The notes beneath the pieces are model-generated. The model searched no databases, had not been told where the DNA came from, and was given only the letters and a program-made list of their open reading frames with translations. Shown here one piece after another: positions 32,801 to 40,103 of a DNA stretch of 64,000 bases (positions are counted from its first letter, which is position 1; each line of letters begins with the position of its first letter). The stretch spans positions 434,001 to 498,000 of the forward strand of contig NZ_FOIB01000001.1 of NCBI RefSeq assembly GCF_900111765.1, read 5' to 3'. The DNA is from Myxococcus fulvus (GTDB lineage: Bacteria; Myxococcota; Myxococcia; Myxococcales; Myxococcaceae). Both the position numbers and the translations under genes were made by a program.

Positions 32801-34848
32801 TGGCGCGAGCGGGGACGACCATCGTCGTCAGTCCGCTCATCGCGTTGATGGAGGACCAGGTGCTGCGGCTCCAGTCGCTCGGCTTCGCGGCGGACCGCAT
32901 CCACTCCGGCCGGGACCGCGCCACCTCGCGACAGGTGTGCTTCGACTACCTGGAGGGGAAGCTCGACTTCCTGTTCATCGCGCCGGAGCGACTCGGCGTG
33001 CCGGGCTTCGTGGAGTTCCTCGCGCGGCGCCCTCCCACCCTCATCGCCATCGACGAGGCGCACTGCATCTCGCAGTGGGGCCATGACTTCCGCCCCGACT
33101 ACCGACTGCTCGGGGCTCGGCTGCCCCTGCTCCGTCCCGCGCCCGTGGTGGCTCTCACCGCCACCGCCACGCCGGACGTGCAGCGGGACATCGTGCAGCA
33201 GCTCGGCCTGCTGGGCGCGGGCGGCAAGGCGCGCACCTTCATCCACGGCTTCCGCCGCACCAACATCGCCATCGAGGTGCGCGAGCTGAACCCCGGCGCG
33301 CGCGGAGACGCCATCCATGGGCTGCTCCAGGACGAGGAGAACCGGCCCGCTATCGTCTACGCGGCCACGCGCAAGCACGCCGAGCAGCTCGCGGAGTTGC
33401 TCGCGGGGGACTTCCCCTCGGCCGCGTACCACGCGGGCCTGCCGCCGGGAGACCGCGACAAGGTCCAGGCGGAGTTCCTCGGGGGCTCGCTGGAGGTCAT
33501 CGTCGCCACCACGGCCTTCGGCATGGGCATCGACAAGCCGGATGTCCGCACCGTCATCCACGCCGCGCTGCCGGCCAGCCTGGAGGGCTACTACCAGGAG
33601 CTGGGGCGCGCGGGCCGCGACGGGAAGCCGTCTCGCGCCGTGCTGCTGCACTCGTACATCGACCGGCGCACGCACGAGTTCTTCCACAAGCGCGACTACC
33701 CCGAGGCGTACGTCCTGGAGCGCCTGTTCCAGTCCACGGCGATGGAGCCGGAGCCGAAGCCGTCGCTCCAGGGCCGCGTGCGCACGGACCCGGAGGTGTT
33801 CGACAAGGCGCTCGAACAGCTTTGGATTCACGGCGGCGTGGTGATGACACCCGACGAGACGGTGCGGCGCGGCCGTCCCAACTGGTCCGCGGCGTACAAC
33901 GCCCAGCGCGAGCGCAAGCTCCTGCACCTGGAGCAGATGGGGCGCTACGCGGAGGCCCACGGCTGCCGGATGAAGCAGCTGGTCTCCCACTTCGGCGACA
34001 CCCAGGACTCCGGTGAGGCGTGCGGCCTGTGTGACGTGTGCTCGCCCGAGTCGTGCGCCACGCTGCGCTTCGCCGAGCCGTCGGCGTCCGAGCGACACTG
34101 GCTCGAGCGCATCCTGGAGTCCCTCCAGGAGCGGGATGGACAGGCCACCGGGCGACTGCACCGGGAGCTGTTCGGGGACGCGCTGCCCCGGCGTGACTTC
34201 GAGCGGCTGGTGGGTGGGCTCGTGCGCGCGGGGCTGACGCGGCTGGAGGTCGACTCGTTCGACAAGGACGGGCAGGTCATCTCCTTCCAGCGCCTGTCGC
34301 TGACGGACGAGGGCCGCCGCACGCGCGTGGTGGACCCGCAGCAGGTCTTCCTGCCACTGGCGCTGGAGAAGGCCTCCAAGAAGAAGCGCGGGAAGACGAC
34401 CAGGCGCGCGACGAAGAAACGCGCGGGCTCCAGCCGGAGCGAGGCGGGTGGCCGACAGTGGCGGGCCTCCTCTCCCTCGGACGACTTCGAGCAGCGCTCC
34501 TCGTGGAATGCGTCCAGGACCGCGCTGTCCCCCGAGTCCCGCATCCCCGTGGGGCGAGGTACCTCCGAGGAGCCCGTGGCGCGGGGGGCTCGCGCCTCGC
34601 GGAGCCGTGGGGTGGCGCAGGAGGAGGCACCCGCGGGGCTCGTGGATGCGCTGAAGGCGTGGCGGCTCGCCGAGGCTCGCAAGCGCAAGGTGCCCGCGTT
34701 CCGCATCCTCACGGACCGGGTGCTGGGCGCCATCGCCGCCGCGCGGCCGGAGAACGGCGCCGCGCTGATGGCCGTCCACGGCGTGGGGCCCGCGCTCACA
34801 GAGCGCTACGGCTCCCAGATTCTCTCGCTCGTGGCTCGCAAGGGTTGA
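29866..34848 (+). CDS. DNA topoisomerase III - RecQ helicase fusion with HRDC domain
   Basis: A single 1660-residue protein. Residues about 25-665 are a type IA topoisomerase III: toprim CATDAGREGELIFRYIY (Asp131 within DAGREGE), LSVGRVQTPTLAMVVERE and the catalytic Tyr364 in LLSYPRTSSRHLS. Residues about 665-925 are a low-complexity linker. Residues about 930-1500 are RecQ: MPTGAGKSLCYQLP (Lys970), DEAH (1063-1066), the GFRRTNI and QELGRAGRDG motifs, and a zinc site (Cys1367, 1386, 1389, 1392) spaced C-x18-C-x2-C-x2-C as in RecQ. The last 70 residues form an HRDC domain. Both catalytic halves look intact. Eukaryotic BLM-TopoIII and bacterial RecQ-TopoIII pairs decatenate joined DNA; this one carries both in one chain. 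ATG 29866 has a strong ribosome site. Confidence 0.95.
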   Translation: MRWEAMGEAPGEDRRGGEGAARASGRSSLLAVLAEKPAVARDIARVLGAQERGDGFLRGNGYVVTWAIGHLVGLAQPHEIRPDWKKWSRALLPMLPEGWPLVVSEQTRSQFDVVRRVLTSPEVGAVVCATDAGREGELIFRYIYEAAGCRKPVRRLWVSSLTERAIRDGFQKLKDGREYEPLAAAAMGRSRADWLVGMNLSRLYTLAHGGQGEMLSVGRVQTPTLAMVVEREWAIRNFVPRDYLEVVATFAPRSKDVAPGARYDGMWFRSGPDGKPVIPPGFESVREARRLDADGVEAQAIIDRVKRGQATIESLEAEEKKMAPPLLYDLTELQRHANRLYGFSAQRTLEVAQALYEKHKLLSYPRTSSRHLSQTVADMLPEVVGTVRGPYEEDLAPGTGVRPLGRRYVDDGKVTDHHAIIPTPTSPHGLRLSSDEQRIYDLVCRRLLQAWHEDHVWRVTTVVTAVTSPGPKSAVPVVDRFQSTGTQVERIGWKVLDIGGGKKAPKPKSDARKGDEEAEPEDDSQSLPSGLARGQPQTVEDVEAVKKRTRPPPRFTDATLLTAMETAGRLLDEKELAEAMRETGLGTPATRASIIEVLLDREYLVRKGKVLEATEKGLHLIHVVHPDVKTPAMTGQWEAWLQRIERGEGQLDEFIRGIEKYVIEVVGQGPSGPVRAGVSGGRGGPVAHEGGAVTGGWGGAARPGAEVQAPGWGGTMGTERRTETSFSRGSLDAGGDARRTSTGSFTGASRDEASRGGDFADAAADGGARRQERTRVAGGSAGLEGAFADASGNARRGGRAGSPGGSTGIDGDFATAGRGSPRNASLGTPASFGGGALELEPARRTARGTSPGGDDGGGAWRAEASAGSRSSPSAGFSDAAVVSAPRRTSAQGSFNTGVSRGPGSSRGGVSVSTSSRPERVPRAPTPPDRLRPLLKEAFGFSDFRPYQEAVCRAATAGEDLLLVMPTGAGKSLCYQLPGLARAGTTIVVSPLIALMEDQVLRLQSLGFAADRIHSGRDRATSRQVCFDYLEGKLDFLFIAPERLGVPGFVEFLARRPPTLIAIDEAHCISQWGHDFRPDYRLLGARLPLLRPAPVVALTATATPDVQRDIVQQLGLLGAGGKARTFIHGFRRTNIAIEVRELNPGARGDAIHGLLQDEENRPAIVYAATRKHAEQLAELLAGDFPSAAYHAGLPPGDRDKVQAEFLGGSLEVIVATTAFGMGIDKPDVRTVIHAALPASLEGYYQELGRAGRDGKPSRAVLLHSYIDRRTHEFFHKRDYPEAYVLERLFQSTAMEPEPKPSLQGRVRTDPEVFDKALEQLWIHGGVVMTPDETVRRGRPNWSAAYNAQRERKLLHLEQMGRYAEAHGCRMKQLVSHFGDTQDSGEACGLCDVCSPESCATLRFAEPSASERHWLERILESLQERDGQATGRLHRELFGDALPRRDFERLVGGLVRAGLTRLEVDSFDKDGQVISFQRLSLTDEGRRTRVVDPQQVFLPLALEKASKKKRGKTTRRATKKRAGSSRSEAGGRQWRASSPSDDFEQRSSWNASRTALSPESRIPVGRGTSEEPVARGARASRSRGVAQEEAPAGLVDALKAWRLAEARKRKVPAFRILTDRVLGAIAAARPENGAALMAVHGVGPALTERYGSQILSLVARKG
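32134..32340 (+). repeat. Degenerate repeats in the linker of the TopoIII-RecQ protein
   Basis: Three imperfect protein repeats start at 32134, 32218 and 32296, spaced 84 and 78 bp. Each begins with G-[DA]-F-A-[DT]-A and the first two end with GGS-x-G-[LI]-[ED]. They are diverged at DNA level. The surrounding linker (about 31861-32650) is Gly/Arg/Ser/Ala-rich and probably unstructured. Confidence 0.55.
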
Positions 34849-35302
34849 GGGACTCCCACCCTCGGAGCGGGGCTCGCGCCTGGGTGCCTGCTCCGAGCGC
34901 CGTGCCTCTCCCGAGTCATGTCTCGACCCGGGAGGTCCTGGTGTCTCCAGTCGCGAACATCGTCGACGCGGACGCGGGTGCCTGCCTCCTCTCGCGCGAG
35001 GGCGGTCGACCAGTCCGCCCGCGCCGTGCACTTGTCACCCGTGCCGGTGTGTCCCTCGCTCGCGGAGACTCCTCGCGAGGCTCCATCGCGCCCTGCCCGT
35101 GCCGCGCCGTCTCCGCGTGAGGGCGTGCCCGACGCCGTGCCCGGAGAAAACATCTTCTCCTCCACCGGGCCTCGGGCAGCCTGCCGGGCGCGCAGTCCTT
35201 TTCGCTGCACGCGGGGGCAGTGGGTCTCTCCCCCGTTGCGCGTCACCTTCCGGCCAGTGTCCGCGATGGCGAGCAACCGCGGGCTTGAGGGGGGAGCGGA
35301 AG
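34849..35302. other. Intergenic region (454 bp)
   Basis: Lies between the fusion gene and the MBL-fold gene, both on the plus strand. It has a small hairpin (35143-35148 with 35155-35160). Open frames here on both strands lack a ribosome site or recognisable protein, so I call none of them genes. The ribosome site for the next gene (GGGGGGAGCGGAAG) is at its right end. Confidence 0.5.
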
Positions 35303-36697
35303 ATGGAACTCGGATTCGAGACAATCGGAAACGCCACACTCATCTGCCACGACAACGGACCGGTGCTGGTGACCGACCCGTGGACTCACGGTGCCGCGTA
35401 CTTCGGCAGTTGGACGCTGTCCCATGACATCCCCGAGGAGCAGCGCGACAACATCCAGCGCTGCCAGTACGCGTGGCTGTCCCACGGGCACCCGGACCAC
35501 CTGAGCCCCGAGTCCCTGGAGAAGCTGCGCGAGCTGACCATCCTGGTCCCCAACCACTTCGGCGGCCGCATCCGCGATGACCTGCGCGAGCAGGGCTTCA
35601 ACGTGCACGTGCTGGTGGACCGCGTGTGGACGCAGCTGTCGCCGCGCATCCGCGTCATGTGCATCCCCGACATGAACCAGGACGCGGTGCTGCTCGTCGA
35701 CGTGGGCGGGCGGCTGCTCGTCAACCTCAACGACGCGGGAGACCGGGGCTGGGGCCGCTTCGTGCGCGGCATGGTGCGCCGGTATGACCAGTCCTACCTG
35801 CTGGCCCTGTCCGGTTACGGCGACGCGGACATGATCAACTACTTCACCGAGGACGGGCAGCGAATCGCGCCCTACGCTGCGGCGAAGACGCCCGTGGGGC
35901 GCACCATCGCCCGGCAGGCGGAGTTCTACGGCGCGCGCTACTTCGTGCCCTTCAGCTCCATGCACAAGTACCAGCGCGCCGACAGCATCTGGGCCTCCGA
36001 GTACACCACCACGCTGGAGGACTACTCGCGCGGCTTCGAGTCCCCGACGTGCTCGCTCATGCCCGCCTTCGTCCAGGTGGACTTCGCCCAGGATGACGTG
36101 CGGCTCATCCGCCCCACCGAGCGCGCCCTGACGCCCGTGGACCCGAAGGAGTTCGGCGACGACTGGGGCGAGATGCTCGAGGCCGACGAGTCCCGCATGC
36201 TGCGCCAGTACTTCGGCGCCATCGAGCACCTGGGCTCGGTGCTGGACTTCCTGCGCTTCCGCGTGGGCGGCCAGGACCACGTCATCGAGTTCCACCGTCG
36301 CCGCTTCCGCCGGGGCATCACCTTCGAGGCCCCGCGCAACTCGCTGATGACCGCGGTGCGCTACAGCGTCTTCGATGACCTGCTCATCGGCAACTTCATG
36401 AAGACGACGCTGCACGGCGACTTCGGCGAGGGCCGGCTCTACCCCGACTTCAGCCCCTACGTGGCCAAGTACGCGGACAACGGCAAGGCGCGCACGCGCA
36501 ACGAGCTGCGCACGTACTTCTCCGAGTACCGCCGCAGGGACCCGGTGGGCTTCCTGCGCGGCCAGGTGGAGGCGCACTGCGTGCGGCCGCTCCAGACGCA
36601 GTCCGCGGAATTGCTGCGCTCGTTCCTGCCGTCGGACTCGCAGGCCTTCCGCACCGCCAAGGAGGCCTTCTGGAAGGTGCGCCGCGTGCTGCTGTAG
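35303..36697 (+). CDS. MBL-fold metallo-hydrolase (UlaG/CMAH-like)
   Basis: A 464-residue protein with the metallo-beta-lactamase-fold metal motif SHGHPDHLS (His61, His63, Asp65, His66) inside the first 180 residues. LICHDNGPVLVTDPWTHGAA before it and LLVNLNDAGDRGWG after it are typical of the UlaG/CMP-sialate-hydroxylase-like branch. The last 200 residues form an extra domain (HEHLGSVLDFLRFRVGGQD-like and RRRFRRGITFEAPRNSLM) not needed for metal binding. Such proteins occur in surface-polysaccharide loci, but no sugar genes lie next to this one. It is cytoplasmic (no signal). The ATG has a good ribosome site. Substrate unknown. Confidence 0.88.
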   Translation: MELGFETIGNATLICHDNGPVLVTDPWTHGAAYFGSWTLSHDIPEEQRDNIQRCQYAWLSHGHPDHLSPESLEKLRELTILVPNHFGGRIRDDLREQGFNVHVLVDRVWTQLSPRIRVMCIPDMNQDAVLLVDVGGRLLVNLNDAGDRGWGRFVRGMVRRYDQSYLLALSGYGDADMINYFTEDGQRIAPYAAAKTPVGRTIARQAEFYGARYFVPFSSMHKYQRADSIWASEYTTTLEDYSRGFESPTCSLMPAFVQVDFAQDDVRLIRPTERALTPVDPKEFGDDWGEMLEADESRMLRQYFGAIEHLGSVLDFLRFRVGGQDHVIEFHRRRFRRGITFEAPRNSLMTAVRYSVFDDLLIGNFMKTTLHGDFGEGRLYPDFSPYVAKYADNGKARTRNELRTYFSEYRRRDPVGFLRGQVEAHCVRPLQTQSAELLRSFLPSDSQAFRTAKEAFWKVRRVLL

Positions 36698-36709
36698 CGC
36701 GCGCGTGCC

Positions 36710-38185
36710 TCAGAGGTACGGGGACAACAGCCGGGCCAGCCCATCCCTCAACCGGATGGGCAGGGGCCGCGCGTCCACCTGCTCACGGGTGAGGGGCCGC
36801 GCACGCGACAGCCGCTCGTCCACCACCGCGTCCAGGCGCCGGGCCAGCCCGGCGTCGTAGCACTCCACGTTCAGCTCGAAGTTGAGCCGCAAGGAGCGCG
36901 GATCCCAATTCGCCGAGCCGATGAGGCCCCACTCGCCATCCACCACCATCAGCTTGGTGTGGTCGAACGGGGGCTCGGTGAGGAACACCCGGCACCCGTC
37001 CGCCAGCACCTGCCACAGCTGCGCGGTGCTCGCCCACTGCACCACCGGCAGGTTGCCCTTGCGCGGCAGCACCACGTCCACCCGCACCCCGCGCAGCGCC
37101 GCCACGTTGAGCGCGGTGATGAGCACCGCGTCCGGTAGGAAGTACGGCGTCACGATTCGCACCGACGCCCGCGCGGTGGACAGCGCCCCGAGCAGCACCG
37201 TGCGCAGCGTCTCGAAGTCCTCGTCCGGCCCGTCCGGCACCACCCGCGCCAGCACCGCCCCCACCTCATGCTGCTCCGGGAACCATGCGTCCCCGCTCAG
37301 CCGCTCGCGCGTGGTGAACACCCAGTCCTCGGCGAAGGTCTCCTGCAACTGCGCCACCACCGGGCCCTCCAGCTTGAAGTGCAAATCCCGCGCGGCCTCT
37401 TCCCCCGGCCAGAAGTGCTCGCGGATGTTCATGCCCCCGGTGAAGCCCACCTGTCCGTCCACCACCAATATCTTGCGGTGGTTGCGCAGGTTCATGAACG
37501 GCAGCCGGTACGGCATCAGCGAGGGCAAAAAGCGCGCGGCCGTCACGCCCTCGCGCGACAGCCGCCCCAGAATCGTCGGCCACGTGTAGCGAGCGCCCAC
37601 CGCGTCCACCAGCACCCGCACCTGCACCCCGCGCCGCACCGCCTCACCCAGCGCCCCCGCGAAGTGCCGGCCCGCCACGTCGTTGTCGAAGATGTAGCTG
37701 CACAGTGAGATGGACGTCCTCGCCCGGGCAATGGCCTCCAGCATGGCGGGGTACGCGTCCGTGCGGGACTCGAGCACCGTCACCTGGTTGCCCGGCAACA
37801 GCGGCCGGTGCAGCACCGCGTCCCCCAGCCGCGCCAGCGGCGCCAGGTGCGCGGCCTCCGGCTTCACCCGCGACACGCCCTCGGCCACCACCGCCTCCAC
37901 CCCGCGGATGGGCGGGAACATCCCGTGCCCACGCCGGGGCGTCAGCGAGCGCGCGCGCCTCCGAATCCGGTTGATGCCCAGCACCAGGTACAGCGCCGCG
38001 CCCAGCACCGGCACCAGCCACACCAGCCCCACCCAGCCCACCGCCGCGCGGACGTCCCGCTTGTGCAGCACCACGTGCGCGCTGGCCAGCACGCTCACCA
38101 GCACCGTCAGCCCCGCCGCCAGGTGCGGCCACACCGCCTCCAGCCAGGACAGCCACCACGCCATGTCGAACGGAAGAGGGCTCAC
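36710..38185 (-). CDS. Cardiolipin synthase-like phospholipase D protein
   Basis: A 491-residue membrane-anchored PLD-superfamily enzyme. Two N-terminal spans (LAAGLTVLVSVLASAHVVL and AAVGWVGLVWLVPVLGAALY, residues about 22-70) precede two complete HKD motifs: HRKILVVDGQVGFTGG (about residue 236) and HTKLMVVDGEWGLIGS (about 409). This order and length match ClsA/ClsB-type cardiolipin synthases, which join two phosphatidylglycerols. The GTG at 38185 has GAGGG upstream; an ATG at 38164 in frame lacks one and is the alternative. It converges on the MBL-fold gene with a 12-bp gap, and its 5-prime side faces the sigma-54-regulated protease gene. Confidence 0.88.
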   Translation of the reverse strand: MSPLPFDMAWWLSWLEAVWPHLAAGLTVLVSVLASAHVVLHKRDVRAAVGWVGLVWLVPVLGAALYLVLGINRIRRRARSLTPRRGHGMFPPIRGVEAVVAEGVSRVKPEAAHLAPLARLGDAVLHRPLLPGNQVTVLESRTDAYPAMLEAIARARTSISLCSYIFDNDVAGRHFAGALGEAVRRGVQVRVLVDAVGARYTWPTILGRLSREGVTAARFLPSLMPYRLPFMNLRNHRKILVVDGQVGFTGGMNIREHFWPGEEAARDLHFKLEGPVVAQLQETFAEDWVFTTRERLSGDAWFPEQHEVGAVLARVVPDGPDEDFETLRTVLLGALSTARASVRIVTPYFLPDAVLITALNVAALRGVRVDVVLPRKGNLPVVQWASTAQLWQVLADGCRVFLTEPPFDHTKLMVVDGEWGLIGSANWDPRSLRLNFELNVECYDAGLARRLDAVVDERLSRARPLTREQVDARPLPIRLRDGLARLLSPYL

Positions 38186-38362
38186 GACGCCCTCGGCTAT
38201 ACACGACGCCACGGCGCAGCGCGCCGCGAGCTGCCTGCCGCGCCGCATCTGCTTGACGCACTCCGGCGGTGATTGCATGGTGCCTGGCTGATTGCGCCCC
38301 CAAGCGTGTGCGGGGAAGCCCTGACCCGGTTTCCGACAGCCCCTGGGCGACTGACTGATTCG

Positions 38363-38378
38363 CAGACAGAACTGTCTG
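38363..38378. promoter_or_regulatory. 7-bp inverted repeat with flanking direct repeats (likely activator/repressor site)
   Basis: A perfect 16-bp palindrome-like site CAGACAG-AA-CTGTCTG. It is flanked by direct copies of CTGATTC at 38355 and 38376, exactly 21 bp apart (two helical turns). A further ACTGT/ACAGT pair lies to the right. It sits about 190 bp upstream of the predicted sigma-54 start site of the M57 protease gene, the usual range for enhancer-binding-protein sites, and about 180 bp upstream of the cardiolipin-synthase-like start. Confidence 0.55.
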
Positions 38379-38536
38379 ATTCCCGAACAGTCCCGGCGCG
38401 AAACGAAAACCCTCACAGCCGCGCTGACTTCCACCGGGCTTTGTCAGGTCCATTTACAGTCAGTCCATTTTGACCTGGAGTGCGGATTATCCAGTTTGTG
38501 CTCGAAAAACAGTCTATACAGCTATGCGAGCGTCGT

Positions 38537-38552
38537 TGGCCCGACAGTTGCT
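38537..38552 (+). promoter_or_regulatory. Sigma-54 promoter of the M57 metalloprotease gene
   Basis: TGGCCCGACAGTTGCT matches the sigma-54 -24/-12 consensus (TGGCACG-N4-TTGCW) at all conserved positions except one (A to C at the fifth base). GG and GC are 10 bases apart as required. Transcription would start near 38562, giving a leader of about 80 nt before the ATG at 38643. Confidence 0.7.
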
Positions 38553-38642
38553 CAAGGCCGGGGCGCGCCGTTGCCGCGGCTGGTGGAGGGACCAGGTGGG
38601 GCGGCGCATCCCCCGCAGTCGTGTGTTTCCGAGGAAAGACCG

Positions 38643-39464
38643 ATGCTCAAGTTCCGCTCCATGGCGCTGCTGGCTGGTGTGACGCTCCTGGGTTCCGCTT
38701 GTGGTCCCGAGAGCGCCGAGACGCTGGCGCCGAAGATGACGTGGGAGGAGTTCAAGGCGGGCGCCGTGCAGGATCCGGAAGGCAAGTGGATCTTCGACAT
38801 GGACCAGGCCGTGGACAGCGAGGCGGAGCTGCGCGCCTACTACGACAACAACGTGGTCGCGGACCATGGCAAGACCCAGGACGGGCTGGCCGTGTACAAC
38901 AGCGGCGGCACCGCGGCGGGCGACATCAAGTGGAGCTCCGCGCAGAAGGGCAATCTCACCTACTGCATCAGCAACACCTTCGGCACCACGAACAAGGCGA
39001 AGATGGTGACGGCGATGAACAGCGCGACGGCGGCCTGGGAGGCCACCGCCAGCGTGAACTTCATCCACAGCACCAACTATGACGCCAGCTGCACCGCGTC
39101 CCAGTCGGGCGTGCTGTTCGACGTGCGTCCTGTGAACTCCGGTGGCCAGTACCTGGCGCGCGCGTTCTTCCCGAACTCGGGCCGCTCGGGCCGCAACGTG
39201 CTCGTGGACAACACGGCCTTCGGCAGCATCGCGCCCTGGACGCTGGCGGGCATCATCCGCCACGAGCTGGGCCACGTGCTGGGCTTCCGCCACGAGCACA
39301 CCCGCTCCTCGGCCAGCGGCTGCTACGAGGATGCGAACTGGCGCGCGCTGACGTCCTATGACCGCTCCTCGGTCATGCACTACCCGCAGTGCAACGGCAC
39401 GCAGACCGGTGACCTCATCCTCACCACCCTGGACAAGCAGGGCGCCCGCGCGCTGTACCCGTGA
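38643..39464 (+). CDS. M57-type (HEIGH-like) zinc metalloprotease, lipoprotein
   Basis: A 273-residue predicted lipoprotein protease. Signal MLKFRSMALLAGVTLLGSAC (Cys20), then a propeptide-like segment (MTWEEFKAGAVQDPEGKWIF). The zinc site is HELGHVLGFRHEH (His207, Glu208, His211, His217) with Met245 in VMHYPQ forming the Met-turn, so it belongs to the metzincins; the overall pattern (WEATASVNFIH, SGQYLARAFFPNSG) recalls the M57 HEIGH family of myxobacteria. It would degrade proteins outside the cell or in the periplasm. GAGGAAAG precedes the ATG. A strong sigma-54 promoter and a palindrome lie upstream, implying tight, activator-dependent control. It ends at a strong terminator. Confidence 0.9.
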   Translation: MLKFRSMALLAGVTLLGSACGPESAETLAPKMTWEEFKAGAVQDPEGKWIFDMDQAVDSEAELRAYYDNNVVADHGKTQDGLAVYNSGGTAAGDIKWSSAQKGNLTYCISNTFGTTNKAKMVTAMNSATAAWEATASVNFIHSTNYDASCTASQSGVLFDVRPVNSGGQYLARAFFPNSGRSGRNVLVDNTAFGSIAPWTLAGIIRHELGHVLGFRHEHTRSSASGCYEDANWRALTSYDRSSVMHYPQCNGTQTGDLILTTLDKQGARALYP

Positions 39465-39530
39465 TTCCTGGCTTGAAGCACCGGCCGACCACCTGTCCCC
39501 GTCGTGACGGCGGGGATGGGTGAAGGCCAC

Positions 39531-39580
39531 AGGCCGGAAGGTTCCTTCTCCCGCGGAGGGGGGTGCCTTCCGGCCTTTCT
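39531..39580. terminator. Bidirectional terminator between convergent genes
   Basis: An 11-bp perfect stem (39531-39541 with 39566-39576) containing GGCCGGAAGG/CCTTCCGGCC, followed by TTTCT. It lies between the protease gene (ends 39464) and the DUF5335 gene (ends 39612) and can serve both. Confidence 0.8.
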
Positions 39581-39611
39581 GATATGGGCGCGGGGGGGCG
39601 CCCTCCCAGGC

Positions 39612-39995
39612 TCAATCCATCTTGCGCGCGCCGGCCGTGGTGGCCTGGCCGAAGTAGATGAGCGTCTTGGTGTTGTCCTCGCTGCTCTCGATGTCGAGGC
39701 ACTCCAGCTCGCCGCTCTCGCTCTCGTCCGCGTAGATGTGGTCCGGCTTCTGGATGCGGTGGGTGATTTCGCCGCCGGGGCCGCCGACGATGATTTCCAC
39801 CACGCCCCGGTCGCTGCCCTTCTCCTCCAGGCTGATCTCCACCAACGGCAGCCCCGAGGCGAGCGGCTGGTCTCCCAGCTCCATCCCCTCCACCTCGATG
39901 CGGACGGGCTGCTCCTTCTCCATGTTGCTGAGCAGCGCCAGGTAGTCCGCCCAGCCCTCCCGGGGAATCTCTCGCGTGTGGTCCGTGTGCGCCAT
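39612..39995 (-). CDS. DUF5335 family protein
   Basis: A 127-residue soluble protein of unknown function. The ATG at 39995, with GGAGGG upstream, starts MAHTDHTREIPREGWADYLALLSNMEKEQPVRIEVEG (quoted in part); the phrase REIPREGWADYL with the following EVEG is the DUF5335 signature as I recall it. Predicted structure is a short helix then a beta barrel; the middle part (RGVVEIIVGGPGGEITHRI) and acidic end (DESESGELECLDIESSE) fit the family. It lies 108 bp downstream of the ClpX-like gene on the same strand, so the two may be co-expressed. Confidence 0.85.
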   Translation of the reverse strand: MAHTDHTREIPREGWADYLALLSNMEKEQPVRIEVEGMELGDQPLASGLPLVEISLEEKGSDRGVVEIIVGGPGGEITHRIQKPDHIYADESESGELECLDIESSEDNTKTLIYFGQATTAGARKMD

Positions 39996-40103
39996 GTGTG
40001 CGACCCTCCGGTGTTCGTGTTCCCGCTCAAACCGTAAGGTGCGTGCGGGCCGCATGGAGGCCGGGCCCGGTTCCCCGCCTGGTGGGGGAGGGAGCGTCGG
40101 GCG

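Noticed and set aside
34849..35302. Open frames on both strands in this gap as small genes
   Set aside because: No ribosome site, poor codon bias and no recognisable sequence.
38470..38520. TTGACC (38470) and TATACA (38515) as a vegetative promoter
   Set aside because: The spacing (39 bp between the hexamers) is far from 16-18 bp, and the sigma-54 site at 38537 fits much better.
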